Positions 1-9,287 of a stretch of DNA of 64,000 bases are shown here, one piece after another (within the stretch, counting starts at the first letter, position 1; each line of letters starts with the position of its first letter). The notes below the pieces were generated by a model. The model saw nothing but the letters and a program-made list of their open reading frames with translations. It had not been told where the DNA came from and did no database searches. Location of the stretch: the NCBI GenBank assembly GCA_902589305.1, contig CACISL010000002.1, forward strand, positions 1 through 64,000, read 5' to 3'. Both the position numbers and the translations under genes were made by a program. The stretch is from an uncultured Pelagibacteraceae bacterium. Its GTDB lineage: Bacteria; Pseudomonadota; Alphaproteobacteria; Pelagibacterales; Pelagibacteraceae.

Positions 1-1
1 C

Positions 2-184
2 TCAGTAATAGGTATGAATAAAGAGAATTCTTTAAAAAGATTCTTTAAAGATAAAGATGCAGAAAAACATTTTCCTGCTGATGGCGAGGGCACATTGTCG
101 GGAATTATAATAGATGCAGATAATAATACGGGGTTAGCAAAAAAAGTTTTTAGAATAATCAAAGGAGGTTCTTTAGAAAAATAG
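2..184 (+). CDS. C-terminal end of an unrecognised protein (5' truncated)
   Basis: An open frame enters from the left edge and stops with TAG at 182-184, leaving about 60 residues. The visible piece is charged and lysine-rich, with a motif around GEGTLSGIIIDADNNTG followed by a basic tail. I do not recognise a family. It ends 2 nt before yebC and on the same strand, so it is probably the upstream member of the yebC transcription unit. An AGGAGG at 163-168 lies inside its 3' end but is about 18 nt from the yebC start, rather far for its ribosome binding site. Confidence 0.55.
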   Translation, partial: SVIGMNKENSLKRFFKDKDAEKHFPADGEGTLSGIIIDADNNTGLAKKVFRIIKGGSLEK

Positions 185-186
185 TT

Positions 187-909
187 ATGGCAGGACATTC
201 TCATTGGGCAGGTATAAAACATAAAAAAGGTAGAGCTGATAAGGAAAGGTCTAAGATATTTTCAAAACTTTCGAGAGAAATTACTGTTGCAGCAAAGTTA
301 GGTGATAAAGATCCTGATATGAATCATAGACTTAGAGCAGCAATTCAGGCTGCTAAACAAGCCAACATGCCCAAAGATAATATTTCAAGAGCAATTAGTA
401 AATCTGAAATATCAGGAAATAAAAGTTATGAAAATCTAAGATATGAAGGTTTTGGACCGTTCAATTCGGCGCTTATAATTGAAACACTAACAGACAATAA
501 AAATAGATCAGCAGCAAGTATTAGAACAATTTTACAAAAAAATGGTGGAAGACTTGGCGAAACTGGATCGACATCGCACCTATTTGAAAATTGTGGAATA
601 ATTCGTATTAAGAAAGAAAAAATTAGTGAGGAAAAAGCTTTTGAACTAGCTATTAATTTCGGAGCAAAAGATTGTTTAAAAAAAAATGAATATTATGAAA
701 TAGTCACTGAAAAAGAAAATTTTTACAAGGTAAAATCAGAATTTGAGAAAATCATAGAAAGTTTTGCATATTCGAATATTGAATGGAGAGCACTAAATTA
801 TATAAATTTAAATAATGATCAGAATATAAAAACCATAGAAGTTTTAAGTTCACTAGAAGAATTGGACGATGTTCAGAGCGTATACACTAACGTTAATTTA
901 GAAAGTTGA
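187..909 (+). CDS. yebC: YebC/PmpR (TACO1) family DNA-binding/translation factor
   Basis: The 240-residue protein begins with the family signature MAGHSHWAGIKHKKGRADKE, and its full length is typical. YebC/TACO1 proteins were annotated as transcriptional regulators; more recent work on the family links them to translation of difficult (proline-rich) stretches. The conserved core includes the NMPKDNISRAI region near residues 60-66 and the EGFGP segment near residue 87. It sits just upstream of a RuvC-like gene, as yebC does in many proteobacteria. It is cytoplasmic, with no signal or membrane segment. Confidence 0.95.
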   Translation: MAGHSHWAGIKHKKGRADKERSKIFSKLSREITVAAKLGDKDPDMNHRLRAAIQAAKQANMPKDNISRAISKSEISGNKSYENLRYEGFGPFNSALIIETLTDNKNRSAASIRTILQKNGGRLGETGSTSHLFENCGIIRIKKEKISEEKAFELAINFGAKDCLKKNEYYEIVTEKENFYKVKSEFEKIIESFAYSNIEWRALNYINLNNDQNIKTIEVLSSLEELDDVQSVYTNVNLES

Positions 910-913
910 AAAA

Positions 914-1411
914 ATGAGAGTTATTGGAATAGATCCAGGATTAAGTGGGGCAATAGCTGTGCTTGAAGATAAAAAAGTCCTAAGTATATTTGAAATGCCA
1001 GTAATGTCTGAAGGAAAAAAAAACAAAAGACAACTTAATAGCGCTCTACTAGTTAATATAATTAAACAAAATATGAAAAAAAATGAGGAAATAGTGGTAG
1101 TTGTTGAGCAAGTTAATGCCATGCCCGGACAGGGTGTAACTAGTATGTTTAACTTTGGGCAAACTTTTGGAGCGATCAAAGGTGTTTGCGCTGCTCTGGG
1201 ATTACCTATTTTTTTCGTTAGGCCCTCTAAATGGAAAAAACATTTTGAACTTATAAACTCCTCTAAGGACTCAAGCAGAACAAAAGCTATTGAAATGTAT
1301 CCCAATCTTTCAGGTCAATTGGCAAAGAAAAAAGATGTCAATAAATCTGACGCTATTTTGATAGCAAGATTTTTCAGCGAAACTAAATTGTTCGATAAAA
1401 ATCAGTATTAA
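914..1411 (+). CDS. ruvC: RuvC-like Holliday junction resolvase (phage-type variant)
   Basis: A 165-residue RNase H-fold nuclease. It starts with MRVIGIDPGLSG, giving the first catalytic Asp at residue 7. The second acidic residue is E65 in VVVVEQV, and acidic residues D141/D146 near the C-terminus (KSDAILIARF) complete the site. It would cut Holliday junctions made during recombination. The middle section (MPGQGVTSMFNFGQTFGA, residues 70-87) resembles RuvC-like proteins of phages and some alphaproteobacteria more than canonical E. coli-type RuvC. The yebC-ruvC order is classical, but ruvA and ruvB do not follow; tolQ comes next. The fold assignment is strong; the exact substrate is less certain. 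Confidence 0.8.
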   Translation: MRVIGIDPGLSGAIAVLEDKKVLSIFEMPVMSEGKKNKRQLNSALLVNIIKQNMKKNEEIVVVVEQVNAMPGQGVTSMFNFGQTFGAIKGVCAALGLPIFFVRPSKWKKHFELINSSKDSSRTKAIEMYPNLSGQLAKKKDVNKSDAILIARFFSETKLFDKNQY

Positions 1412-1459
1412 TATAAATAGCGCCAAATTCATGACACATTCTAAAAGTAATTAACAATT

Positions 1460-2140
1460 ATGGAACAAGATATAGCAACTCAAATTGTTGGTTTAGGAGG
1501 ATCTTCAGATTTTTCGCTTTGGAGCCTTTTTTTAAGAGCTGACTTTGTAGTAAAATTTGTAATTATTTTACTTATTGCAAGCTCAATATTTTCTTGGGCA
1601 CTAATTTTCGATAAATTTAAACTCTTCAAGAATATCAATAAATCAACCGAAGATTTTGAAAAAAAATTTTGGAAATCAAGGTCCGCAGAAAGTTTTAATA
1701 GTAATCTTCCTGTAAATTCCAAGGATCCAGCTACATTAATTTTTAAAGCAGCAATGGCTGAATTAATTAAAACAAAAAGACAGTCATCTGCTATTCAAGC
1801 AGCTCGAGTTGAAAGAGTTTTAGAGATCGCAACAGATAATGAGTTAAAAAAGATTGAAAAAAATTTTACATATTTAGCAACTATTGGGTCAACCGCACCG
1901 TTCATCGGTTTATTTGGAACAGTATGGGGTATAATGAATTCTTTTCAATCAATAGCAATCTCAAGAAACACTAGTTTAGCAATAGTAGCTCCAGGTATTG
2001 CTGAGGCTTTATTTGCTACTGCATTAGGGTTATTGGCAGCGATACCAGCAGTGGTGGCTTATAATAAATTTAATAGTGATTCTAAAAGATATTTTTCAAA
2101 GATTGATAATTTTTCAAAAAGATTTTTATCAATAATTTAA
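1460..2140 (+). CDS. tolQ: Tol-Pal system proton channel subunit TolQ
   Basis: This 226-residue inner-membrane protein belongs to the MotA/TolQ/ExbB family. It has a first membrane segment near residues 30-50, a long cytoplasmic loop, and two more segments near 135-160 and 175-195. The conserved core TIGSTAPFIGLFGTVWGI and the later APGIAEALFATALGLLAAIPA are clear family signatures. With TolR it forms the proton-driven stator that energises TolA, needed for outer-membrane constriction at division. It is the first gene of tolQ-tolR-tolA-tolB-pal-cpoB, with 2 nt between its stop and tolR. Confidence 0.95.
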   Translation: MEQDIATQIVGLGGSSDFSLWSLFLRADFVVKFVIILLIASSIFSWALIFDKFKLFKNINKSTEDFEKKFWKSRSAESFNSNLPVNSKDPATLIFKAAMAELIKTKRQSSAIQAARVERVLEIATDNELKKIEKNFTYLATIGSTAPFIGLFGTVWGIMNSFQSIAISRNTSLAIVAPGIAEALFATALGLLAAIPAVVAYNKFNSDSKRYFSKIDNFSKRFLSII

Positions 2141-2142
2141 TA

Positions 2143-2556
2143 ATGGCATTTAAATTTAAGCACTCAAAAAATGAACCAATGAGTGAAATTAATGTTACAC
2201 CTTTTGTTGATGTAATGCTTGTTTTGTTAATAATATTTATGGTTACGGCACCTTTGCTAACCGTTGGCGTACAAGTAGATTTACCAGAGTCTGCGGCTGA
2301 CTCTTTACCAGATGACCAGGAACCATTAACAATAAGTATTAATTCTAAGGGAGAGATTTATATTCAAGAACATCAAGTAACTTATCAAAAAATGGTACCA
2401 AAATTGTTAGCTATTGCTAAAAATAGAACCGATACAAGAATTTATGTAAGAGGAGATAAAAATATTAATTATGGTAGAGTTTTAGAAGTTATGGGAACTT
2501 TATCTGGAGCTGGATTTTCTAAAGTAGCTCTTATATCTGAGCCTTACAAAAATTAG
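2143..2556 (+). CDS. tolR: Tol-Pal system protein TolR
   Basis: A 137-residue ExbD/TolR family protein with one N-terminal membrane helix (about residues 20-40) and a periplasmic domain. The motif INVTPFVDVMLVLLIIFMV carries the essential membrane aspartate, here D23, which takes part in proton flow with TolQ. Length and arrangement are normal. It begins 2 nt after tolQ and is followed 8 nt later by tolA, so the three are surely co-transcribed. Confidence 0.95.
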   Translation: MAFKFKHSKNEPMSEINVTPFVDVMLVLLIIFMVTAPLLTVGVQVDLPESAADSLPDDQEPLTISINSKGEIYIQEHQVTYQKMVPKLLAIAKNRTDTRIYVRGDKNINYGRVLEVMGTLSGAGFSKVALISEPYKN

Positions 2557-2564
2557 GATGAAAT

Positions 2565-3371
2565 ATGTTAAAAAGTTTATTTTATTCAATCACATTTCAT
2601 TCAGTAATGATATTGCTCACTGTGCTGAGCTTGCCTTTTATGCTAAGAGAACCAATTGATTTACCCCCAATAGTATCTGTTGAATTGATTCAAATTTCTG
2701 ATAAAACAAATATACCTTACGCTCCTAAAGCAAGAAAGATCATAGAAAAAACTAAAAAAAAAGAGGAAAGAGTAGTATCAGAGCAAGCTCCTCCTGCTGC
2801 GAAAGCTAAAGAAAAACCTGATAGAATTCCATTACCCAAAGAGCAAAAAGAGGAAAAAAAAATAGTAAAAAAAAAACAAAACCCAGAGGAGATAAAACCA
2901 CAAATAAGACAATCATCTGAATTTGAAAAAAAAGAGCTAATTGATACAAATCAAATTGCAGCTTTAATTGATAAAGCAAAAGAGGTTGAAGCTGTCCAAG
3001 AAAATAAAAAGAATAAGATTACTCAAAGCAATCAAAAAAACTCTTTTGCCACTGGTTTAACTTTATCAGAGGAAGATGCTTTAAAAGCTCAAATTTTTGG
3101 ATGCTGGAGTATTCCTTTAGGTTTACCTTATGATCAAAATTTATTAGTAAGAATTAAATTAGAACTAAAAAAAGATGGAACAATCATGAAATCAGAAATA
3201 TTAGATCACGAACGTATGAACAAACCTGGACAAAAATTTTACAAAGTTTTAGCTGAAAGCGCTTTAAGAGCTGTAAGATTATGTCAGCCTTTAAAAGTTC
3301 CACCAACAGGATACAAAAAATGGAAAGATCTTCAATTAAATTTTAACCCAACTGAAATGTTAAAAGGATAG
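2565..3371 (+). CDS. tolA: Tol-Pal system periplasm-spanning protein TolA
   Basis: The 268-residue protein has one N-terminal membrane helix (about residues 5-26) and a long Lys/Glu-rich stretch (about 60-160) expected to form an extended helix across the periplasm. The small C-terminal domain includes [23 protein letters not shown]-like sequence from about residue 178 and a DGTI segment. TolA transmits force from TolQR to TolB/Pal. Sequence similarity among TolA proteins is low, so the call rests on architecture and on its position between tolR and tolB. Confidence 0.9.
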   Translation: MLKSLFYSITFHSVMILLTVLSLPFMLREPIDLPPIVSVELIQISDKTNIPYAPKARKIIEKTKKKEERVVSEQAPPAAKAKEKPDRIPLPKEQKEEKKIVKKKQNPEEIKPQIRQSSEFEKKELIDTNQIAALIDKAKEVEAVQENKKNKITQSNQKNSFATGLTLSEEDALKAQIFGCWSIPLGLPYDQNLLVRIKLELKKDGTIMKSEILDHERMNKPGQKFYKVLAESALRAVRLCQPLKVPPTGYKKWKDLQLNFNPTEMLKG

Positions 3372-3372
3372 T

Positions 3373-4710
3373 GTGAAAAAAATTATTATTTCTTTATTTT
3401 TAAATTTTTTATTTTTCAGTCATACAAGCGCTTTAATCGAAGTTGATATTACAAGAGGTAATCTAGATCCTCTACCAATAGCAGTTTCACCTCTTCATGT
3501 AGATATAAAATCTGAAAATTTCAAAGATTTAAAGATTAAAAATTTAGGTGACGAAATTGCAGAAATAATTGAAAAAAATTTTAAAAGTACAGGTTTGTTT
3601 AACCCACTCAAAAAAGAAGCTTTTGTGCAGAAACCCGATATTGCCCATTTAAAACCGCGGTTTGAAGATTGGCGATTAATAAAAGCTCAAGCTTTAGTAA
3701 CTGGCAAACTGTTAATAAAAGATGAAAAATTAAAAGTAGAATTTAGACTTTGGGATTTAACAGCCGCTCAGGAAATGACAGCATTGGCATTTACAACTAC
3801 CCCTTCAAATTGGAGAAGAGTAGCACATATTATTTCTGATAAAATTTATGAAAGACTAACTGGAGAAGAAGGATACTTTGATACAAGAATTATATATGTT
3901 GCCGAAAGTGGACCAAAAAACCAAAGAATAAAAAAACTAGCTATTATGGATCAAGATGGATTTAATACAAAATACCTTACATTGGGTAATGAATTAGTTT
4001 TAACTCCAAGATTTAATCCAACAAATCAAATGGTAACTTACATGTCATATTTTAGAAACATGCCAAGAGTATACCTATTAGATATTGAAACTGGCACACA
4101 AGAAGTTGTTGGAAATTTTCCTGGTATGACTTTTGCTCCACGATTTTCACCAAATGGAAAAAAAATAATAATGAGTTTTGCTAAGGATGGTAACTCAGAT
4201 ATATATACAATGGAATTAGAAACAAGAATAGTTGAAAGAATTACTGAGCATTCATCAATAGATACTTCACCATCTTTTTCACCAGATGGGAAATTTATAG
4301 CATTTAACTCTGACAGAAGTGGACTTCAGCAAATTTATGTTATGAGAAGTGATGGTAGCAATGTTAAAAGAATAACTTTTGGTAAAGGGATCTATGGTAC
4401 TCCAGTATGGTCTCCAAGAGGAGACTTAATAGCATTTACTAAAATGCATAAAGGTAGATTTTATATTGGCGTCATGAGAATTGACGGTACGGGAGAAAGA
4501 TTACTTACAGAAAATTATTATCAAGAAGCTCCGTCCTGGTCACCTAATGGGAGAGTTTTAGTATTTTATCGAGAGACTAAAGCAGGGGATAGAGGTGAGG
4601 GATTTTCTGCAAAATTATGGTCTATAGATATTACAGGCTATAACGAGAGGAAACTTAGTACGAAAACGGATGCCTCCGACCCATCTTGGTCCTCTTTATT
4701 ATCTAAGTAA
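3373..4710 (+). CDS. tolB: Tol-Pal system beta-propeller protein TolB
   Basis: A 445-residue periplasmic protein with an N-terminal signal peptide (basic start, hydrophobic stretch, cleavage probably after HTSA near residue 20). An N-terminal domain is followed by WD40-like repeats, visible as recurrent FSPDGK/SPNG motifs: [40 protein letters not shown]. TolB binds Pal and TolA. The start is GTG, supported by an AAGGA at 3364-3368 and by the signal peptide beginning at that codon. It starts 1 nt after the tolA stop. Confidence 0.95.
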   Translation: MKKIIISLFLNFLFFSHTSALIEVDITRGNLDPLPIAVSPLHVDIKSENFKDLKIKNLGDEIAEIIEKNFKSTGLFNPLKKEAFVQKPDIAHLKPRFEDWRLIKAQALVTGKLLIKDEKLKVEFRLWDLTAAQEMTALAFTTTPSNWRRVAHIISDKIYERLTGEEGYFDTRIIYVAESGPKNQRIKKLAIMDQDGFNTKYLTLGNELVLTPRFNPTNQMVTYMSYFRNMPRVYLLDIETGTQEVVGNFPGMTFAPRFSPNGKKIIMSFAKDGNSDIYTMELETRIVERITEHSSIDTSPSFSPDGKFIAFNSDRSGLQQIYVMRSDGSNVKRITFGKGIYGTPVWSPRGDLIAFTKMHKGRFYIGVMRIDGTGERLLTENYYQEAPSWSPNGRVLVFYRETKAGDRGEGFSAKLWSIDITGYNERKLSTKTDASDPSWSSLLSK

Positions 4711-4785
4711 GCTTAAAATTTATGTAAAATATGCTTGAATAAACATAAATAATTTGAAATAACCACAATGAACCTAGGGGAAAAA

Positions 4786-5262
4786 ATGAAATTAGAAACG
4801 AATTTAAAAAATATACTTTTAGTAGTTTTTACTACTTTACTGCTTAGTGCTTGTTCCACAGCTAAGAAATCAGCTGATATCGATGGAGACGTTTATACTG
4901 GAAAAGAAACAGTCGAATATCTTGCATCAGGTGTGCCTGATAGAGTATTTTTTGCTACAAACAAATCTTCTCTAACAACTAAATCTAGAGAAACGCTTCG
5001 AAAACAAGCAACATACTTAAGAAAGAATAAAAATCTTAATGTTACAATTGAAGGTCATGCTGACGAAAGAGGAACTAGAGAGTATAACTTGGCATTAGGA
5101 GAACGTAGAGCAAATGCAGCTAGAGATTATTTAATGACTTACGGAATTTCTGGTAAGAGAATTTCAGTAATTAGTTATGGAAAAGAAAAACCGGTTAATC
5201 CAAAATCTTCTCCTATCTCTTGGTCTCAAAATAGAAGATCTGTAACAGTAAAAGTAAATTAA
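4786..5262 (+). CDS. pal: Peptidoglycan-associated lipoprotein Pal
   Basis: The protein is 158 residues if it starts at 4786. I prefer this ATG to the in-frame ATG at 4768 because AGGGG at 4776-4780 sits 5 nt before it and the lipoprotein signal then begins normally. The lipobox LLSAC places the lipidated cysteine at residue 23. The OmpA-like domain contains the peptidoglycan-binding motif IEGHADERGTREYNLALGERR. Pal anchors the outer membrane to the cell wall and binds TolB. A strong terminator follows, ending this part of the operon or marking a partial stop before cpoB. Confidence 0.95.
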   Translation: MKLETNLKNILLVVFTTLLLSACSTAKKSADIDGDVYTGKETVEYLASGVPDRVFFATNKSSLTTKSRETLRKQATYLRKNKNLNVTIEGHADERGTREYNLALGERRANAARDYLMTYGISGKRISVISYGKEKPVNPKSSPISWSQNRRSVTVKVN

Positions 5263-5274
5263 TTTTAAAGCTTT

Positions 5275-5313
5275 AAAGACCCTTAGATATTCATATCCAA
5301 GGGTCTTTTTTTT
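5275..5313 (+). terminator. Rho-independent terminator after pal
   Basis: AAAGACCCTT (5275-5284) pairs perfectly with AAGGGTCTTT (5299-5308). The stem is extended inside by GATA/TATC and followed by a run of T. It lies 12 nt past the pal stop. cpoB follows at 5341, so readthrough or a separate promoter is needed for it. Confidence 0.9.
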
Positions 5314-5340
5314 GCCATTATATCCAAATAAAAAAGAATA

Positions 5341-6303
5341 ATGTTGAAAAGCAAAAAATTTTTAAGCTTGTACTTATTTATTCTTCCATTTTTTATTTTC
5401 AATTCATTAACTGCTGAGGAAGAAGAGATTTATTTAAAGGCTATATCAGATCAAATACAAGTAATTACAAAAGATCTTAAAACATTAGAGAAGGCTGTAT
5501 ATCAAGAGTCAAATGTTTCTAATAATTCAAAATCTAACTTAAATAATACAGATGGATTAAATGAAGACATTTTGACAAAACACCTTTTAAAATTAAATGA
5601 GATAGAAGATCAGTTTAGAGAGTTAACAAATAGATTTGAAGAGGTAAATTTTAAATTAGATAAATTATCATCTCGGGTAACAAAAATACAATCTGACACG
5701 CAATTAAGATTTTCTGATCTTGAAACTGATACAAGTCCAACATCCAAAAATAAACAAGAAAATTTACCTGGCACAAGTAAACCACAAGACTTTGGTGCTA
5801 ACCCCGGTTATCAAACATCAAACTTGCCTACTCAACAAACTATAAATTCTGTTGAAAGCGCTCAAACAGTTATTACCGAAGAGCCAGAGAAAAAAGAATC
5901 TTTACTTCCTGATAAGTCACCACCTGAGCAGTATGATTTTGCTGTGAGTTTTATGAAAATTGGAGATTATGAGACCGCTGAATTTGCATTAAGAGAATTT
6001 ATTGATAAAAATAAAGACCATGACTTGGCAGGTAGCGCTCAATACTGGTATGGAGAAACTTTCAGAATTAGACAATTATACTCAGATGCAGCTACTGCTT
6101 ATTTAGATGGTTATCAAAATTATCCAAAAAGTAAAAAAGCTCCCGATAATTTATTAAAGTTAGGAATAACTATGGTGCAACTTGGTGAAAAAGATCAAGG
6201 TTGTAAAATGATAATTGGATTGAAAAAAGAATACCCAAAAGCTAGCAAGTCTGTGTTACAAAAAGCTCAATATGAGCAAAAAAAATTCAAGTGTAATTCT
6301 TAA
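5341..6303 (+). CDS. cpoB: Cell division coordinator CpoB/YbgF-like TPR protein
   Basis: This 320-residue periplasmic protein has a signal peptide (hydrophobic residues about 8-25, cleavage near SLTAEE). A coiled-coil region follows (about 30-115), then a Pro/Ser/Thr-rich linker, and C-terminal TPR-like repeats beginning at PPEQYDFAVSFMKIGDYETAE near residue 197. The family follows pal in Tol operons and coordinates Tol function with septal wall synthesis. It is separated from pal by a terminator, and its last 32 nt overlap the start of tilS in another frame. Confidence 0.88.
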   Translation: MLKSKKFLSLYLFILPFFIFNSLTAEEEEIYLKAISDQIQVITKDLKTLEKAVYQESNVSNNSKSNLNNTDGLNEDILTKHLLKLNEIEDQFRELTNRFEEVNFKLDKLSSRVTKIQSDTQLRFSDLETDTSPTSKNKQENLPGTSKPQDFGANPGYQTSNLPTQQTINSVESAQTVITEEPEKKESLLPDKSPPEQYDFAVSFMKIGDYETAEFALREFIDKNKDHDLAGSAQYWYGETFRIRQLYSDAATAYLDGYQNYPKSKKAPDNLLKLGITMVQLGEKDQGCKMIIGLKKEYPKASKSVLQKAQYEQKKFKCNS

Positions 6304-7291
6304 AAATTCCTTCAAGGATTATAAAGATTTATCGGTGGTATATTTTAATTTTGAAAAAAAATTAAACTTTTATAAAAAATATCCATGCGTTGTAGCGGTT
6401 TCAGGTGGTGCAGATAGTTTGGCTCTTGTTGCTTTATCAAAAGCTTTTAATTTAAAAAAAAAACTTAAATTTTATTACGTTTTAGTCAATCATAATATTC
6501 GAAATAAATCTTCTGAAGAAGCTAAAAGTGTAAAAACATTACTTCGAAAAAATGATATTAGATTAGAAGTTTTAACAAATAAATCAAAAATTAAAACAAA
6601 TATTCAAAGCAAAGCTAGAGAAATAAGATACAAGATGTTGACTGATTATTGTAATAAAAAAAAAGCTAAAATTTTGATTACTGCACATAACCTTGAAGAT
6701 CAAGTAGAGACTTTTTTTATAAGATTATCTAGGGGGAGCGGTTTGACTGGTCTATCAGGAATGAAATTAGTTAGCAATTTAGGTGGCGGTATTAAACTAT
6801 TAAGGCCTTTATTAAATGTAAAAAAAAAATATTTGATAAGTATTACAAAAAAAATATTTGGTAAATATTTTTATGACCCATCTAACAAAAATAGAAAATA
6901 TCTTAGAACTAAAGTAAGAGGCTTAAAAAAACCTTTAAAACAAAGTGGTATAAATTATGATCAAATAATCAAATCTATAAATAACTTAGCAGCGAGCAGA
7001 TCAACATTGGATGAATACTATCTTAATATTTCAAAAGAAATTATAAAAAAAAATAAAAACCAAATATGCATTAATTTAAAAAAATTTCAAAATTTAAACG
7101 ACGAACTAAAGATTAGAGTAATTAACGATTCTATAAAAATTTTAAAAAATAACTATTACAATCCGAGATCAAAAAAAGTACTTAATTTGATTAAAAATTT
7201 AGAAAGTGAAAAACTAAGAATTTTAACACTTGGAGGTTGCTTATTTTCAATAAGAAAACAAATTTTATATGTAAAAATTGAGAAAAGGTAA
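6272..7291 (+). CDS. tilS: tRNA(Ile)-lysidine synthase TilS
   Basis: A 339-residue PP-loop ATPase with the signature VAVSGGADSLALVAL at about residues 41-55. Family segments LVNHNIR, AREIRYKMLTDYC and ITAHNLEDQVETFFIRLSRGSG are clear. TilS makes lysidine at position 34 of tRNA-Ile(CAU) so that it reads AUA, an essential step in an A/T-rich genome that uses many AUA codons. The protein is on the short side; the C-terminal domain is reduced. The chosen ATG overlaps cpoB by 32 nt, and a start further in is possible because the conserved part begins near residue 38. Confidence 0.93.
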   Translation: MSKKNSSVILKNSFKDYKDLSVVYFNFEKKLNFYKKYPCVVAVSGGADSLALVALSKAFNLKKKLKFYYVLVNHNIRNKSSEEAKSVKTLLRKNDIRLEVLTNKSKIKTNIQSKAREIRYKMLTDYCNKKKAKILITAHNLEDQVETFFIRLSRGSGLTGLSGMKLVSNLGGGIKLLRPLLNVKKKYLISITKKIFGKYFYDPSNKNRKYLRTKVRGLKKPLKQSGINYDQIIKSINNLAASRSTLDEYYLNISKEIIKKNKNQICINLKKFQNLNDELKIRVINDSIKILKNNYYNPRSKKVLNLIKNLESEKLRILTLGGCLFSIRKQILYVKIEKR

Positions 7292-7386
7292 CTTTTTTGA
7301 ATTTTTTGCTATATTTTGTCTTATTTACAACTAAATTTATTTTAAAATATACTTGTTAAATAAATAATAATGATTATTTAGATATT

Positions 7387-9282
7387 ATGAATTTAAAAAA
7401 TCTAGTTATGTGGGTCATAATAGTTCTACTTTCAGTTGGGCTATTCAATATGTTTCAAGATCCCAATAAAATAAATTCTTCAAAAACATCACTTCCATTT
7501 TCAAATTTTTTAAATGAAGTTGAAGCTGGAAGGGTAGTAGAGGTTCAAATCCAAGGTAACAACATTTCTGGAGTTTTAGCAGACGGCAAAACTTTTTCTA
7601 CATATTCCCCGAATTATCCTGAATTAGTAGATAGGCTTTCTTCAAAAGGTGTAAGTATCGTAGCTGCGCCACAAGAAGATAAGATGCCATCACTTTTGGG
7701 AATACTTCTGTCGTGGTTTCCAATGCTATTACTTATAGGTGTATGGATATTTTTTATGAGACAAATGCAAGGTGGAAAAGGCGGAGCGATGGGTTTTGGA
7801 AGATCTAAGGCTAAGTTACTTAATGAGGCCCAAGGCAAGGTAACTTTTAACGATGTTGCAGGTGTCGAAGAAGCTAAGGAGGAGGTAGAGGAAATAGTTG
7901 AATTTTTAAAAGATCCAAAAAAATTTAGTCGTTTGGGCGGCAAGATACCAAAGGGAGCTCTTTTAATTGGCCCTCCGGGCACTGGCAAAACTTTATTAGC
8001 AAAAGCTATTGCAGGTGAAGCTAATGTACCATTTTTTTCTATTTCGGGTTCAGACTTTGTTGAAATGTTTGTTGGCGTTGGTGCCTCTAGAGTTAGAGAT
8101 ATGTTTGAGCAAGGTAAAAAACATTCACCTTGTATTATATTTATAGATGAAATTGACGCTGTGGGAAGAAGCAGAGGGGCAGGACTAGGAGGTGGAAACG
8201 ATGAGAGAGAGCAAACTTTAAACCAATTACTTGTTGAAATGGATGGCTTCGATACTAATGAGGGAATTATATTAATTGCAGCCACCAACAGACCTGATGT
8301 ACTTGATCCTGCACTTTTGAGACCCGGAAGATTTGACAGACAAGTCGTTGTAGGTAATCCAGACATTATAGGCAGAGAGGCGATTTTAAAAGTTCACATT
8401 AAAAAAATTAATACGGGGCCAGATGTAAAATTAAGAACAATAGCTAGAGGAACTCCAGGTTTTTCAGGAGCAGATCTTGCAAATTTAATCAACGAGTCCG
8501 CATTGTTAGCTGCTAGAAAAAATAAAAGAGTTGTAACTATGTCTGATGTCGAAGAAGCAAAAGATAAAGTTATGATGGGAGCAGAAAGAAGATCTTTAGT
8601 TATGTCTGAGGATGAGAAAAAACTCACTGCTTATCATGAAGGCGGTCACGCTATTGTTGCATTGAATGAAAAGGCCTCAGATCCAATTCATAAAGCTACA
8701 ATTATTCCTAGAGGCAGAGCTTTAGGAATGGTCATGCGGCTTCCAGAAAGAGATCAATTATCCGTTACTAGAGAAAAAATGCATGCGGATATAGCAGTCG
8801 CAATGGGAGGAAGAATTGCAGAGGAGATAATATTTGGTCACGATAAGGTAACTTCCGGTGCCTCTTCAGATATTGAGATGGTAACAAAGATGGCAAAAAA
8901 CATGGTTACAAAATATGGAATGAGCACAGAGCTAGGCACTATTGCTTATGGAGAAAATGAGGAAGAAGTTTTTTTAGGCAGATCAGTAACTAAACAACAA
9001 AATATGTCGGAAGATACCGCTAAAAAGATTGATGATGAGGTCAAAAAAATTGTTGATAAAGGTTATGAAAGAGCAAGAAACATTTTAAATGCAAAAATCG
9101 ATGATTTGCATAAGTTAGCTAAAGCATTATTAATCTATGAAACCTTATCTGGCGATGAAATTAGAGATTTAATATTAAAAGATATTAAACCAACAAGATC
9201 CTTTAAAGAAGAAGAAAACGATGATGGAAAATCATCGTCAGCACTTGGATCACTAGGACTAAAGCCCAAACCCGCAATCTAA
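7387..9282 (+). CDS. ftsH: ATP-dependent zinc metalloprotease FtsH
   Basis: The 631-residue membrane protease has two N-terminal helices (about 4-24 and 104-123) flanking a small periplasmic domain. The AAA+ module carries Walker A GPPGTGKT at 195-202, Walker [10 protein letters not shown] near 250-258 and the SRH segment [21 protein letters not shown]. The zinc site HEGGH is at 417-421. FtsH degrades membrane and regulatory proteins; in many bacteria it turns over sigma-32, whose gene rpoH is 4.5 kb away here. The tilS-ftsH-folP-glmM order is common in proteobacteria. Full length, no anomalies. Confidence 0.98.
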   Translation: MNLKNLVMWVIIVLLSVGLFNMFQDPNKINSSKTSLPFSNFLNEVEAGRVVEVQIQGNNISGVLADGKTFSTYSPNYPELVDRLSSKGVSIVAAPQEDKMPSLLGILLSWFPMLLLIGVWIFFMRQMQGGKGGAMGFGRSKAKLLNEAQGKVTFNDVAGVEEAKEEVEEIVEFLKDPKKFSRLGGKIPKGALLIGPPGTGKTLLAKAIAGEANVPFFSISGSDFVEMFVGVGASRVRDMFEQGKKHSPCIIFIDEIDAVGRSRGAGLGGGNDEREQTLNQLLVEMDGFDTNEGIILIAATNRPDVLDPALLRPGRFDRQVVVGNPDIIGREAILKVHIKKINTGPDVKLRTIARGTPGFSGADLANLINESALLAARKNKRVVTMSDVEEAKDKVMMGAERRSLVMSEDEKKLTAYHEGGHAIVALNEKASDPIHKATIIPRGRALGMVMRLPERDQLSVTREKMHADIAVAMGGRIAEEIIFGHDKVTSGASSDIEMVTKMAKNMVTKYGMSTELGTIAYGENEEEVFLGRSVTKQQNMSEDTAKKIDDEVKKIVDKGYERARNILNAKIDDLHKLAKALLIYETLSGDEIRDLILKDIKPTRSFKEEENDDGKSSSALGSLGLKPKPAI

Positions 9283-9287
9283 AAAAC

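Noticed and set aside
898-1305. 135-residue minus-strand frame opposite ruvC
   Set aside because: Shadow frame; ruvC has catalytic motifs and operon context, this frame has neither.
2750-2900. Runs of A in tolA that look like possible frameshift sites
   Set aside because: The frame stays open and ends in a proper TolA C-terminal domain; A runs are general in this lysine-rich genome.
7614-8366. Long minus-strand frame (250 residues) opposite ftsH
   Set aside because: It lies wholly within the strongly conserved ftsH AAA domain; its composition is that of a shadow frame.
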